Virus record (IMG/VR): IMGVR_UViG_3300018421_000096
Coordinates: 1 to 34,071 of that record
Strand: one strand, 5' to 3'
Source: a virus
DNA: 34,071 nt
Shown: positions 7,968 to 17,614 of the stretch, piece after piece
Layout: each line of letters begins with the position of its first letter
Position numbering within the stretch: the first letter of the stretch is position 1
Program-made: the position numbers and the translations under genes
Notes under the pieces: model-generated
What the model was told of the DNA's origin: nothing
The model's database searches: none
Seen by the model: only the letters and a program-made list of their open reading frames with translations

Positions 7968-8201
7968 TTAAAAACTTCCATAATCAATAGAACTATCATC
8001 AACGGTGTCTGCTAAATCTAAGATTTCTGATGCAGGAACATGAATATATTCAGTCCCATCATACATTAGGAAGGTATTGGCAGCTCTTGCACCCGTATCA
8101 ACATCACTTGCACTACCAACTGCTGATGTAGAAACTGATGTATTTGATGCTACAACTTTAACACCGTTCTTCTGACCTACCCTAACTTTAATGGTTGCCA
8201 T
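7968..8201 (-). CDS. Small acidic virion-region protein, 77 aa
   Basis: The N-terminal beta segment MATIKVRVGQKNGVKVVASN is followed by a Ser/Thr/Ala-rich linker. A TGARAANTFLMYDGTEYIHV segment then leads to an acidic C-terminus (ADTVDDSSIDYGSF). No enzymatic motif is seen. The ATG overlaps the preceding gene's stop as TAATG. The position between the BppU-like gene and the fibre gene suggests a small adaptor or spike-associated protein. That is inference only. Confidence 0.82.
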   Translation of the reverse strand: MATIKVRVGQKNGVKVVASNTSVSTSAVGSASDVDTGARAANTFLMYDGTEYIHVPASEILDLADTVDDSSIDYGSF

Positions 8202-8539
8202 TAGCGAGTAACTCCCTTGCTTACCAGTGCAGTGCCTTCAACAACTCTTGTCATTACGGAAGAAGTATCTGTAATGACAACATCATACAAATATCTACCC
8301 TCTTTAAGATCTGCTGTTTGTGATGTGGACAATCCAATTTGAATTTGTCCAGCAGCAGCACTAAGAATTGATGAGGTAAATGTTGTAACACCGCTAGAAC
8401 TGGGGTGTTTTCTCATCTGTGCTTTTACATCATATCCAGTCAAATTGAGTGCAGAATTAGTATCAGCATTTTCTAAAGTAAACACCTGAGTAAAATCAGT
8501 ATCAGTATTTACTAAGATATTAGAGGTATAGACTGCCAT
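8201..8539 (-). CDS. BppU-N-like baseplate/fibre-adaptor protein
   Basis: A 112-residue all-beta protein: MAVYTSNILVNTDTDFTQVF, LNLTGYDVKAQMRKHP, AAGQIQIGLSTSQTADLKEG, RYLYDVVITD, and a final VVEGTALVSKGVTR. The order 'LTGY-vkaqmR', 'G-i-i-Ls--qTa-L--GrY-YDv' is the pattern of the N-terminal domain of phage baseplate upper proteins (BppU/DUF2479-like), an immunoglobulin-like fold that anchors receptor-binding proteins. It is the first gene after the late promoter at 8560-8567 and is coupled to the next gene by TAATG. Family membership is by pattern and was not searched. Confidence 0.75.
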   Translation of the reverse strand: MAVYTSNILVNTDTDFTQVFTLENADTNSALNLTGYDVKAQMRKHPSSSGVTTFTSSILSAAAGQIQIGLSTSQTADLKEGRYLYDVVITDTSSVMTRVVEGTALVSKGVTR

Positions 8540-8559
8540 TTTATAATGAGGGTTTTAAA

Positions 8560-8567
8560 TATTTATA
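8560..8567 (-). promoter_or_regulatory. T4-type late promoter TATAAATA
   Basis: A perfect TATAAATA upstream of the BppU-like gene (ATG at 8539). It overlaps the stop codon of the preceding 59-residue gene. Confidence 0.75.
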
Positions 8568-8742
8568 GTCCGGATAAACCCATAGCAGAAACAACCTCTT
8601 GTTGTTTCATGTATAATTTTATATAAGATTTTGCAAGATTTCTAAGTCTTTCAATAGACTCACATTCGTCAATTTCTGCAGCAAGTTTAAAGTACTCAAA
8701 ACTCTTGCTTAAATTTTCTAGTTCAATTTTACTTGGATCCAT
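8563..8742 (-). CDS. Small helical hypothetical protein, 59 aa
   Basis: Read directly from the minus strand: MDPSKIELENLSKSFEYFKL, then AAEIDECESIERLRNLAKSY and a tail ending VVSAMGLSGL. It is mostly amphipathic helix with no cysteine motif or membrane segment. Its ATG lies inside the last codons of the preceding gene (14-base overlap), and its stop overlaps the late promoter of the next operon. Clean coding character and tight packing support it as real. Function is unknown. Confidence 0.75.
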   Translation of the reverse strand: MDPSKIELENLSKSFEYFKLAAEIDECESIERLRNLAKSYIKLYMKQQEVVSAMGLSGL

Positions 8743-8926
8743 TTAAAAACTCCTTAAGTAGGGATTTGATTTCATCAATATCTTTTCTCATTTCTACCAA
8801 TTCATCCCTTTGATGTTTTCTCTGAGATCTCAATTTAACATATTGTGAATATTCATCTGTATCAATACTAACAATTGCTCCCGAGTCATCGCGGTATAAG
8901 TTTTTATAACCATCAACTCTAATCAT
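8729..8926 (-). CDS. Small coiled-coil hypothetical protein, 65 aa
   Basis: MIRVDGYKNLYRDDSGAIVS is followed by IDTDEYSQYVKLRSQRKHQR and a C-terminal helix (DELVEMRKDIDEIKSLLKEF) with heptad spacing. The N-terminal half, with 'DGYKNLYRDDSGAIVSID', is a short beta segment common in small T4-like phage proteins of unknown function. It starts two bases after the DUF4815 gene ends and overlaps the next small gene, so it is part of the same late transcript. Confidence 0.78.
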   Translation of the reverse strand: MIRVDGYKNLYRDDSGAIVSIDTDEYSQYVKLRSQRKHQRDELVEMRKDIDEIKSLLKEFLNGSK

Positions 8927-8928
8927 AA

Positions 8929-11900
8929 TTATGCAAGAGCGATGACTCTGAGATCCTTAAACTTGGGTGAGCGTGCCTCATTAGTTCCACTCATTACAAT
9001 CTTAATTCTGAATCCATTAAACTGTTCCAGATTATCAATACTAAACTGATATTCGGAGAATTGTCCATCAGCACTAGGAACAACATAAGCATCTGCTCTA
9101 CCGCTATTTCTGGTACTATCAATTATAGTGTCACCGAAACCATCATTATTAGTATCTCTCAAGTTATCGTATCCAGGGAATAGTTCAAATGCTTGTTCAA
9201 CTTCATTTGAGTCTGTCCTATAGAGTTGATAGAGAACTCTAAAGTCTGCAGATGAATGCCTATATGATCCAACCAATACTTTAAGTGACGTTGCTGGTTG
9301 TTTGAGTGAGACTTTGTTAGTCACATAAACTGATGTGTGTGGATCTTCAGAATTGAGATTTACACGACCATCAAAGGCATAGTCGGAAACTGGATTATTC
9401 AAACGATTTCTGCCATAAATCATTGTGATGTTGGCAGTATCGATAACTGGTGAAAGGTTTGAATCATTGGAATTCATTGTAATTCCAAGAGTGAATGATC
9501 TATTCTTTGGAAGATTTGTCAATCTATTAGTTTCATTTACTTCAGATGCAACAATTCTTGTAGATGAAAGATCATTTTGCTCATTGATCTCAATTGATTC
9601 AAATCCTTGATCAATAAATGATACCTCAGATCCACCAGCACTTGTTCCAGAAACTGTTCTGATTTGTGCTGAAACATTTGTTCCATCTCCAGGAGTTATA
9701 AAATTAACTCTTGGGAGAAGAGTATTGTATTGAATATTCTTTGTGGCGATTACATCTTTTCCACCAACATAATTTTCATCGGTGAAACTGAGTTGTGTAT
9801 TGCCAGTTGCTCTATCTTGACGATCAATTTGAATGTAGTACTTATCAAGATCTTGAGAACTACTCAGTAGAGCATTTGCTGACATATTATGTTGCTTATT
9901 GATCTTAGTAAGTGATACTCCATTCAGTTCATATGGGAAGATCTGCGAATTTGTTGGATGTGATCTAACTAAAGATCCATCAATTCCTCTAGTTCCAATT
10001 CCAAGAGTTCCAGATCCACCACTTCCTGCAGTAATTGAATCATAGTATACAATTTCATTATTGATTTTTGCAAATCCTTTAGAAGTGGTTATACCTTCGA
10101 ATGTTTCGAAGATCGAAGTATTTGCAACAGAAATACTTGCAGATCCAATGGTCAATTCCGCAGACAATGTGGACGGAACGGTATTTGGCTCAATATCTGA
10201 TAAGGTGACAATATTATTTGTCGCGTGCATACCGTGCCCATATTGATTAACCTCAATAACATTTCCTTCATAAAGGGAATTGACAACAGATGAACTTAAA
10301 ATGTCTGTATTTGCAAAGGAAACCGCAGTTGATCCATTATAAACAACAAGATCATCATTGGTAGTAAATTCTTCACCTTGAACATTTGTAAGATACAATG
10401 TGTCTTTACCATCTAAGGTCTTGACCGTTACACGACCATCAGTTCCTTTAGCCACGCTGCTAGTTGTAACTCCAACAACATCACCAATTACGTATCCATT
10501 ACCTTTTGTCGTAATTGAAACTGATGAAAGTTTGTTTGCAGAGACAACTACTGTTCCTCTAGCACCACTTCCAGATCCAGTGATAGTATAAAGTGGAACA
10601 TCTGAGAATGAACCATTGCTGTATCCAGCACCAACATTAGATACTTCTGTAGTTTGTAGTCTTCCACCAACTTGTTCAATGTACCCATATGGTCTTGTAT
10701 CAGTTCCATCGCTTACCTTTCTACCAACTTGTAAGATGGCATCCATAGTTGAAGTTGTGGTAATTCCAACTTTTAACTTTCTAGGTAAAGTCTTGATTGG
10801 GTCGAGGGTTAACTTTGGAAGGTTAGCATCAATGGTTGTTAATGGTGTATTGTAGAAATATGCAGTTCCTTGGGATGTTGCAAAGTTTGCTTTATAAAGT
10901 TTGAACTTGAGATCTTCAAATTGGCTTGCTGTCCAGATTGTGCCGTTTTGCGACTTGAACAAACTTCCACCAACATACTGTTTGGTTACAATTACGCTTT
11001 CAGCATTCGGTAAGGTAGTTGTATTTACCGTCTTCTCACCCATTCTAGCAATCCACGCTTCATAGTTGTTTGTGGTTGGTGCAAGAATTACGATTGCATA
11101 TTCTTTAGATGGTTCAAGATAAATTGGAGATGGGAAAGTAACTTTAGTTGCAACAGTTCCATCTGAAGAAGTATTGACCTGTGATGGTTCCAGAGTTACT
11201 CTTGAGAAATCATCGACCAATTGATCGGTAGGAGTACCGAGTTCAACTGTGCGTACTTCAATCGTAACCTTTTCATTCTCATCTTTGTTTGCAAAGAAAA
11301 GATCAACAGCGGTTAAGAACGCACCAGTTTCATCAACAGTGAATGACTGTGCCAGTGGATCTTTTCCACCGCCTCTGTTCTGTGGAGGTGCTGGTGGTGG
11401 TGGGGGTGGTCTTCTTACAATCACCCTCGTTTGCCTAAATGTATCAACAATTCCACTAGTAGTGTAAGTTGTTTCGCCACTACTAATCAGGAGACTTCCA
11501 GGGAGAGGTTGAGCATTTGTGCTGCTAGAAGTGATCTTAAAGGTTCTTGTACCAGTTTCAAAGCGTAATGGTGGCGGAGGGGACGCCAGAGGGTCCCTGA
11601 AGAAGAATGAACCACCAACATCACCAAAAGTATCAGTGACAAGTCTAACGTCGCTTACAACCGCTTGTGCGCCACTGGTTTCACCAACCAGAACCATACC
11701 TTTAGTTACATATCCAAAATATCTACCCTGAACTTCATCGGATAAAGATTCGGAATCAACATTAAGGACAGTGGAAGATGCTGAATATGTAGTTGGTAAT
11801 GTTAAAGATCTATCGTAAGGATTGAGACTAATTGTTGTTGTGGGATTATTGTATGGTCCAGTTTTATGGTTTGGTTGAATCGCTCTTGCTCTGAAGATTC

Positions 11901-14900
11901 TTGTTCCACCACTAGATCTATTACCATTAATAAATCCTTGGACATTTTCACCAACGCTGAACACGCCAGATGACATTGTAATTTCAATAAGTTTTGGTGC
12001 AATATCAATACCACTAGCACTATCAAAGAACTGATAGTGTCTTGCTAATGGTCTTAATCCACCAGCAGTAAATGAAACATTCCTAGATCTAATGTGAGTA
12101 TCTGGTGTTGAAGAAATTTTGATAGTTTCGATGTATGAACCATCAAAGTCTCCAACAATTGATCTTTCACCACCATCAATAAAGACGTTTCTTACCCAGT
12201 TATCGGAAGCAGGTGAAAGTTCAATTCTGCCAGTAAAGTCAATCATATTAAATGGATTGACATTTTCAACTCTTGATGCTAAAGGTTGTTCAATCCAAGT
12301 TTTTTCGGTATACTTGAGAGTAATTAAGTCTCCAGTTTTTTGTACATTTGAGTCAAGAAGTTGCAGATTCTGTGTGAAGTCTGCAGTATCAAGATTAATT
12401 GATGGTTCTAAAGCTACTTGTGGTTTCAGTGAGTAGAAATCAATTGGTGTTGTGAGTTCATTATTTGAACTATCAACATTGACTTCAGAATCATTTTTAT
12501 CTAATCTTCCAACATCTTTAAAGTCATCTACAAAGAACCCAGATTTAAATCTATCAAATCCATCAGCATCTCTAACCTGGAGTGATTTTGTATCGAGTTC
12601 AAGTAATGAGAGAGATGTGAGAGTTTCTAAAGTTTCTACACGATCTTCAATCTTTCCAATGTCACGCATTGTATATCTTCTATTATCAGTAATAGTGATC
12701 TTTGCGTCTTTTACATTGTAGAGATATGCTGGTAACTCAATTGTTGCAATTTCCATTGCACTATCAACATTTGACGGTGCTTTTGGATTTACTGCAGATA
12801 CGCCTTTTGTTACACTAAAGTTTCCTTCTTTATCAAGAGAAACTTTATCTATTCTTGGCAGGTAATGCGAATAATCTACAACAGATCCTTCTAAAGGTGC
12901 AACAACCAATGTTGGATTAGTTCCTGCTGTTGCAAAAGTTCTGCTAGAGAAAGCAAATGGTGAAGAAGTGGTTGATGTAAATTGTGCTACTCTTGGTCTA
13001 AAATCGAGAACATTAGATACTCTAATTCCACTTGGTAAAACTGGAATATCGTACTTATATCTTTCAGGGTCGTAAGAATTTACAGTGTAGACATCACCGA
13101 GATCATTTGATGGGACACGGTAATAATCAAAAACAACTAAGAGGCGACGAGATGGGATATATCCATCATTTTTTCTAACTATCCTAGAGTAGTCATAATA
13201 TTGTTCTCTTTGTGCTGTGTCTAATCTATAATGTGAGGTAACATTTTGATAGTTGCCTTTGTTGATTGTTGCAATAGCTGACTGAATATTTGACTCTTGG
13301 AAAGTGACTGTCTCCCCAACAGCAAACTCTGCGTCATTTAATCTTACAATTTCAACTTTTGTAGCAGAAGATCTAGTTACAACTTGTGCTAAAGCTCCAC
13401 TATCTTTTCCTAAGATTTTCTCACCTAAGATGGAATTTGTATCCAAGGAAAGACCTGAAGGGAACTCTAAAGAATCTAAAACTGGTGCGGATGTGTTCAG
13501 GGATTCAAATACACCAATCAATTTAACAACATCTGGCAAATTCAAACATATTTCTCTATCTTCAATTCTAGTTCCATAAAATGGACTTGTTGACAGTCCA
13601 GCAAGTGATGTTGAAATTCCTGAGGATGTATTTGTTATATTAACTTTTTCACTTCTAACATATTCTTTTTGCTTTTCCTTTATTCCAATCTTTTTAAGAG
13701 TGGTATTTACAGTAACATCGCTTGTTTGTGATGCAAGCAATCCTTGAATTGTAACGCTTCCATCAGTTGCCAATGTAAATTGATCTGAAGTCAGTTGCTC
13801 ATATCCATTGGATCCGGAATAGACAATAGAATATCTGTCAGCATCAAAAGTTTCATATCTGGAACTTGTAATACCAGTTTCACTTGGAGTTAGAGTTAAC
13901 TGTCCAGAAGAGTTTGTACTTTTTTCTCTTATCTGCTTTACAACTGTCAGATTTGATCCTGACAACCCAACGGAAGAAATATTATCCTCTTCCAGATGTG
14001 CATACAAACCACCTTTTTCCTGTACAACAGGAACACCAATGCTAAAGTTTACTGTTTGTGTTGATGATGGTAAATTTCCATCACATACATTAGAAACGTC
14101 TGTAGCAGCTTCCAATGTCAATACTAGTCCATCAGAAGAAACACTCTGAACCCTATTGAATGTTTCTACAGAAAGATCACTAGTTTGATATCTAATGATT
14201 GCATCACTCTTAATTCCAACAAAATTCTTTCCAGGAACTGTAGCAATACCTGCAGTACTAATTGTAATAGTATCAGTTATGCTGAAATTAGTTGCAGTTT
14301 TCTTTTGTAAAACAAGGTCTGCAGAGAAATCTACTTTTAGTTCTCCACCACTAACAGTTCCGGTCGAATCTTGATAAACTGATTTTACATCTTGAATACC
14401 GAATGTTTTTACAGTTTTAACTGATCTTGAAACCTCAGTAGTTCCATTGATTCTTAACTGCTCACCAGCAATAAAAGTTCCTGACGTTTGAGTCAGCATA
14501 ATTGTTGCGCTGGATGCTGCAGTGACAACAAATCCAGATGCTCCGCTACTTACACCTTCAACAAAAGATGTTGCTGGACATTGTGTTGAGTTGAGATCTT
14601 CATTAACAACAATTTCAGTATATGTTTGAACATCAAACAAATACAAATCAAATTCCGATGCATTATTTGAGTATGGTGCATCACTTAAGTTATATGCATA
14701 TATTCTTGCTTCACCAATTTTTGTGCTATTTGTAGGTATAGCAGTTGCAAATTGTGTTGTTTTTCTTCTGTTGTGAAGTTCTACAGTATTACTATTATTA
14801 TTAATCCCTATAAAAGGAAGACCCGCCGCAAAATTAACTTTGAATAGAGTTCCGAACTCAAAAGGTACTAATGCATTGGTGACTGTTCTAGTATCTCTTG

Positions 14901-16035
14901 GTTTCTCTACATCTAATACTGTGGTTGATACAGTTTCAATATCAAATCCTCTAACGTATGCTTTTCCTGGTGAAACTTTTACAGCAAGTAAATCTTCTGA
15001 TGGGGTATTGAGTTGATCTGTTACCTGCCCATCAAAGTAAACGCCATCATTGGATAATCTATCATTTAAAGATTCTGCTATTTGGACACCAAAATTTCCT
15101 AAGGAATAATCGCCAGATTCTTCATAGGTTCTTTTAGCAAAATAGTCTCTAATTATACTGTATACTGAAGTATTTTGAAGTTTCTTAATTTCTCCGTTTT
15201 CAATCCTAATTAACTCGACAAAATTTTTGTCGTCAAAATCTGTTAATAATTTTTTAGTAAGAGTTGTGGATATTTTTAATCTATCTGCACCTGGAGCAGC
15301 ATAGTTTGAAAATCCTTTAGCATTATCGTATAATGCAGAATCATCCTTAGCAGTTATAATTTCTTCAGATATGCTAAGACCAACTCTATATGATGGTGTG
15401 TTGCTATATGGATCAAGAATTACCTTGTCTTCGCTAACATCTACAAAGGTTCCTCTGATAAAATATACACCATTACCAATAGATACGTTACTTCCTATTG
15501 CAGAAGAATTTTCTGAAACTACAGAAGCTACAGTATCTCCAGCATTGATATTGGTATTGCCATATGTAAAACTTTCTTCAGTAATTAAAACCTCACCATC
15601 AGAGAAAGTTGCTACTTCTTCAGTAGTTCCTGCTTGGTGATACCTTACAAACAGTGTAAAATCTGTGATCCCTTCTGTTGGTGAGATATTTTCATATTTG
15701 TCAACAGACGCAACTACACCAGAAGACTGACCTCTGAGTCTCTTACCTACAAGTTTATCTGCATAATTAATAATATCTATTCCCAAATGATCTGAATTTA
15801 CTTTAATGCAAGTATATTCACCATCATAATTAATATTTCCAGGGATCACCATAGATCCCTCTTTGAATATATGACTTCCGAAAGACTCGATTTGATTTTG
15901 CAGCATTGACTGCAAAGTCGTCAATTCTCTTGCTTGAACAGGAAATCCTGGTTTAAATAAGACCCTATAAAAATTATCGTCCTTATCAAAATCGTCAAAA
16001 TAAGGGCTTATATTGAGGTTCGTTTTCTGTGGCAT
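8929..16035 (-). CDS. Very large DUF4815-type virion structural protein, 2368 aa
   Basis: The N-terminus (NISPYFDDFDKDDNFYRVLF, KPGFPVQARELTTLQSMLQN, IFKEGSMVIPGNINYD) is the DUF4815 signature of large tail/baseplate proteins of T4-like cyanophages. Around residues 1538-1554 there is a proline run (RRPPPPPPAPPQNR). It is followed by DPLAQSFTVDETGAFLTAVD and VTIEVRTVELGTP, a beta domain with the conserved 'DPLAQSF' start. Later parts carry GxGY repeats (near 10.50 and 10.62 kb) and a NNEIVYYDS...TRGIDGSLVRSHPT module. The C-terminal domain ends FRIKIVMSGTNEARSPKFKD. It sits where T4 has gp9-gp11, so a baseplate-periphery role is likely. It starts three bases after gp8 ends. Confidence 0.88.
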   Translation of the reverse strand: MPQKTNLNISPYFDDFDKDDNFYRVLFKPGFPVQARELTTLQSMLQNQIESFGSHIFKEGSMVIPGNINYDGEYTCIKVNSDHLGIDIINYADKLVGKRLRGQSSGVVASVDKYENISPTEGITDFTLFVRYHQAGTTEEVATFSDGEVLITEESFTYGNTNINAGDTVASVVSENSSAIGSNVSIGNGVYFIRGTFVDVSEDKVILDPYSNTPSYRVGLSISEEIITAKDDSALYDNAKGFSNYAAPGADRLKISTTLTKKLLTDFDDKNFVELIRIENGEIKKLQNTSVYSIIRDYFAKRTYEESGDYSLGNFGVQIAESLNDRLSNDGVYFDGQVTDQLNTPSEDLLAVKVSPGKAYVRGFDIETVSTTVLDVEKPRDTRTVTNALVPFEFGTLFKVNFAAGLPFIGINNNSNTVELHNRRKTTQFATAIPTNSTKIGEARIYAYNLSDAPYSNNASEFDLYLFDVQTYTEIVVNEDLNSTQCPATSFVEGVSSGASGFVVTAASSATIMLTQTSGTFIAGEQLRINGTTEVSRSVKTVKTFGIQDVKSVYQDSTGTVSGGELKVDFSADLVLQKKTATNFSITDTITISTAGIATVPGKNFVGIKSDAIIRYQTSDLSVETFNRVQSVSSDGLVLTLEAATDVSNVCDGNLPSSTQTVNFSIGVPVVQEKGGLYAHLEEDNISSVGLSGSNLTVVKQIREKSTNSSGQLTLTPSETGITSSRYETFDADRYSIVYSGSNGYEQLTSDQFTLATDGSVTIQGLLASQTSDVTVNTTLKKIGIKEKQKEYVRSEKVNITNTSSGISTSLAGLSTSPFYGTRIEDREICLNLPDVVKLIGVFESLNTSAPVLDSLEFPSGLSLDTNSILGEKILGKDSGALAQVVTRSSATKVEIVRLNDAEFAVGETVTFQESNIQSAIATINKGNYQNVTSHYRLDTAQREQYYDYSRIVRKNDGYIPSRRLLVVFDYYRVPSNDLGDVYTVNSYDPERYKYDIPVLPSGIRVSNVLDFRPRVAQFTSTTSSPFAFSSRTFATAGTNPTLVVAPLEGSVVDYSHYLPRIDKVSLDKEGNFSVTKGVSAVNPKAPSNVDSAMEIATIELPAYLYNVKDAKITITDNRRYTMRDIGKIEDRVETLETLTSLSLLELDTKSLQVRDADGFDRFKSGFFVDDFKDVGRLDKNDSEVNVDSSNNELTTPIDFYSLKPQVALEPSINLDTADFTQNLQLLDSNVQKTGDLITLKYTEKTWIEQPLASRVENVNPFNMIDFTGRIELSPASDNWVRNVFIDGGERSIVGDFDGSYIETIKISSTPDTHIRSRNVSFTAGGLRPLARHYQFFDSASGIDIAPKLIEITMSSGVFSVGENVQGFINGNRSSGGTRIFRARAIQPNHKTGPYNNPTTTISLNPYDRSLTLPTTYSASSTVLNVDSESLSDEVQGRYFGYVTKGMVLVGETSGAQAVVSDVRLVTDTFGDVGGSFFFRDPLASPPPPLRFETGTRTFKITSSSTNAQPLPGSLLISSGETTYTTSGIVDTFRQTRVIVRRPPPPPPAPPQNRGGGKDPLAQSFTVDETGAFLTAVDLFFANKDENEKVTIEVRTVELGTPTDQLVDDFSRVTLEPSQVNTSSDGTVATKVTFPSPIYLEPSKEYAIVILAPTTNNYEAWIARMGEKTVNTTTLPNAESVIVTKQYVGGSLFKSQNGTIWTASQFEDLKFKLYKANFATSQGTAYFYNTPLTTIDANLPKLTLDPIKTLPRKLKVGITTTSTMDAILQVGRKVSDGTDTRPYGYIEQVGGRLQTTEVSNVGAGYSNGSFSDVPLYTITGSGSGARGTVVVSANKLSSVSITTKGNGYVIGDVVGVTTSSVAKGTDGRVTVKTLDGKDTLYLTNVQGEEFTTNDDLVVYNGSTAVSFANTDILSSSVVNSLYEGNVIEVNQYGHGMHATNNIVTLSDIEPNTVPSTLSAELTIGSASISVANTSIFETFEGITTSKGFAKINNEIVYYDSITAGSGGSGTLGIGTRGIDGSLVRSHPTNSQIFPYELNGVSLTKINKQHNMSANALLSSSQDLDKYYIQIDRQDRATGNTQLSFTDENYVGGKDVIATKNIQYNTLLPRVNFITPGDGTNVSAQIRTVSGTSAGGSEVSFIDQGFESIEINEQNDLSSTRIVASEVNETNRLTNLPKNRSFTLGITMNSNDSNLSPVIDTANITMIYGRNRLNNPVSDYAFDGRVNLNSEDPHTSVYVTNKVSLKQPATSLKVLVGSYRHSSADFRVLYQLYRTDSNEVEQAFELFPGYDNLRDTNNDGFGDTIIDSTRNSGRADAYVVPSADGQFSEYQFSIDNLEQFNGFRIKIVMSGTNEARSPKFKDLRVIALA

Positions 16036-16038
16036 TTT

Positions 16039-17586
16039 TTAGAATTCCAGGATAATTTTAACGTCTTCTTTTTGTCTAGAATTTCTTGAAATAGCGGGTC
16101 TATTATCAATGTAGATAATGTCCCCTGATCCTTTATTTATCTCAGGAGTAGCAACTCCATTTGTAAACTGGACACCGAGTGAAATAACTTTTGATCCAGT
16201 TGGATTTGTTGAAACTCCAGTAAATCCAGTATCAATTGAACCGGAAAATCCACCAGTGCTAGTAATAGCATTTGCATTTGATGCAAACTCATAAACTTTT
16301 GCCGAAGTTGAAACTCCAACATAGTCAGTTTGATCAAAAGTAGTCTGATTTAAGAATGATGAGCGATCTTGAACATACTTCAAAATCTTTGTTTCGGTAT
16401 CATATGAGAACACATATCCTTTAGCAGTTCCCCCAGTAACAGACTGCTTAATTGCATCTCCAATGGAAAGGGTGCCAGTTACTGATGAAAATTTAATTGC
16501 TCCCAATGATGAGAACTGATTTTCAGTAAACACTGAAGTTGAACCAACAGATGTTGGATTTTTTACAACACCAATTTGAGAAATTGTAGTGTCTATTGGG
16601 AAATCCTTTGTAGAATCATCAAATCTTGCATAAAGTAAAACACGCTCAGCACCAAGTTCTCTATAAATGTCAAATCCATGTCCCTTTGATGGGGGTATAA
16701 TTGGAATTAACTTTGCTTTGGTTGTTGAATTGGAGTTAATTGATCCGAGATCAACGATTCCAAAACTATAATTTTTTCCACCAGAAGATACAGATGCACT
16801 GGTTATTCTTCCACTGCTATCAACATCAAGAACTGCTTTTCCACCTGTACCATCTCCAAGAATATCAACCTCATGAGTTCCCTGAGAATATCCAGCTCCT
16901 CTATTATCAATGTATATTTTCTTTATTTGATTTTCATTTACAGTAGAATCTCCATTATCTCTAACTGCTACAATTTGAGCATTGGTTGATGAAGACCAAT
17001 CGTTTGGAAGAGTAATATACTCTGTGGAATCAAACTTTATAATATCACTTGGAGTTACAGTAAACAAATATTTCCAAACATATCCATCACCACTTACACC
17101 AGCACTTGATGGTTCCAAATCAGTAAAAGTTGGTTCATCCAGTGATGCATTTCCAGTTGTGGAAATCCCAGATGATCCATTATCAATACAAATATAAACC
17201 TTATACTCACTATTCATTACATAATAGTTTGAGTCATAAAGTCTTGCTGACTTTGTAATTGGTGAAAGGTTATCAACACTATAGTCCTGCCTATACATTT
17301 CATAACGAGTTCCCCTTGTCCAGTCAACCCTTCTAACAACTCTTCTAACATTAGAAGATGTTATTTTTTTACCAAAGGACATGTTGTCACCAACAAAACT
17401 TTGATAATCAAAATTATCAACTGGACTTGGTGTATCAGTGTCCCAGGTAGAGGACTTACCAAATCCACTGGCAGTTGGGTTTGCTAGTCCTACAAAAACA
17501 TAATATGAATTAGAAGTATTGGTGACGGAATCTACAAAATTTCCCGCATTTAATATTCTAAACTGATCTGTTACAATTGCCGCCAT
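16039..17586 (-). CDS. 8: Baseplate wedge subunit gp8
   Basis: A homologue of T4 gp8 (334 residues), a dimeric baseplate wedge component. The matches are spread along the protein: an N-terminal YYVFVGLANPTA, then RRVDWTRGTRYEMYR (T4 RRDWGDTRYPDPY), GDGYVWKYLFTVTPSDIIKF (T4 GDGYVWEYLFEIPPD), EYITLPNDW (T4 EYIVVPWP), and a C-terminal GDIIYIDNRPAISRNSRQKE with VKIILEF (T4 GEMIYMENRPPIIMAMDQTE, INILFTF). At 515 residues it is enlarged by an insertion between about residues 220 and 480, which includes two Gly-Tyr repeats (RGAGY, SGGKNY) and a TGGTAKGYVFSYD segment. A late promoter lies just upstream. Confidence 0.93.
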   Translation of the reverse strand: MAAIVTDQFRILNAGNFVDSVTNTSNSYYVFVGLANPTASGFGKSSTWDTDTPSPVDNFDYQSFVGDNMSFGKKITSSNVRRVVRRVDWTRGTRYEMYRQDYSVDNLSPITKSARLYDSNYYVMNSEYKVYICIDNGSSGISTTGNASLDEPTFTDLEPSSAGVSGDGYVWKYLFTVTPSDIIKFDSTEYITLPNDWSSSTNAQIVAVRDNGDSTVNENQIKKIYIDNRGAGYSQGTHEVDILGDGTGGKAVLDVDSSGRITSASVSSGGKNYSFGIVDLGSINSNSTTKAKLIPIIPPSKGHGFDIYRELGAERVLLYARFDDSTKDFPIDTTISQIGVVKNPTSVGSTSVFTENQFSSLGAIKFSSVTGTLSIGDAIKQSVTGGTAKGYVFSYDTETKILKYVQDRSSFLNQTTFDQTDYVGVSTSAKVYEFASNANAITSTGGFSGSIDTGFTGVSTNPTGSKVISLGVQFTNGVATPEINKGSGDIIYIDNRPAISRNSRQKEDVKIILEF

Positions 17587-17604
17587 CGTGCTAGCTTTTT
17601 TCTA

Positions 17605-17612
17605 TATTTATA
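17605..17612 (-). promoter_or_regulatory. T4-type late promoter TATAAATA before gp8
   Basis: A perfect TATAAATA in the 28-base gap between the end of the giant gene and the gp8 ATG at 17586. It gives gp8 and the DUF4815 gene their own late start, independent of read-through across the 12-kb gene. Confidence 0.75.
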
Positions 17613-17614
17613 AC

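Noticed and set aside
16134-16141. GATAAATA near the end of gp8
   Set aside because: It is inside coding sequence and more than 90 bases from the next ATG; chance match is likely.
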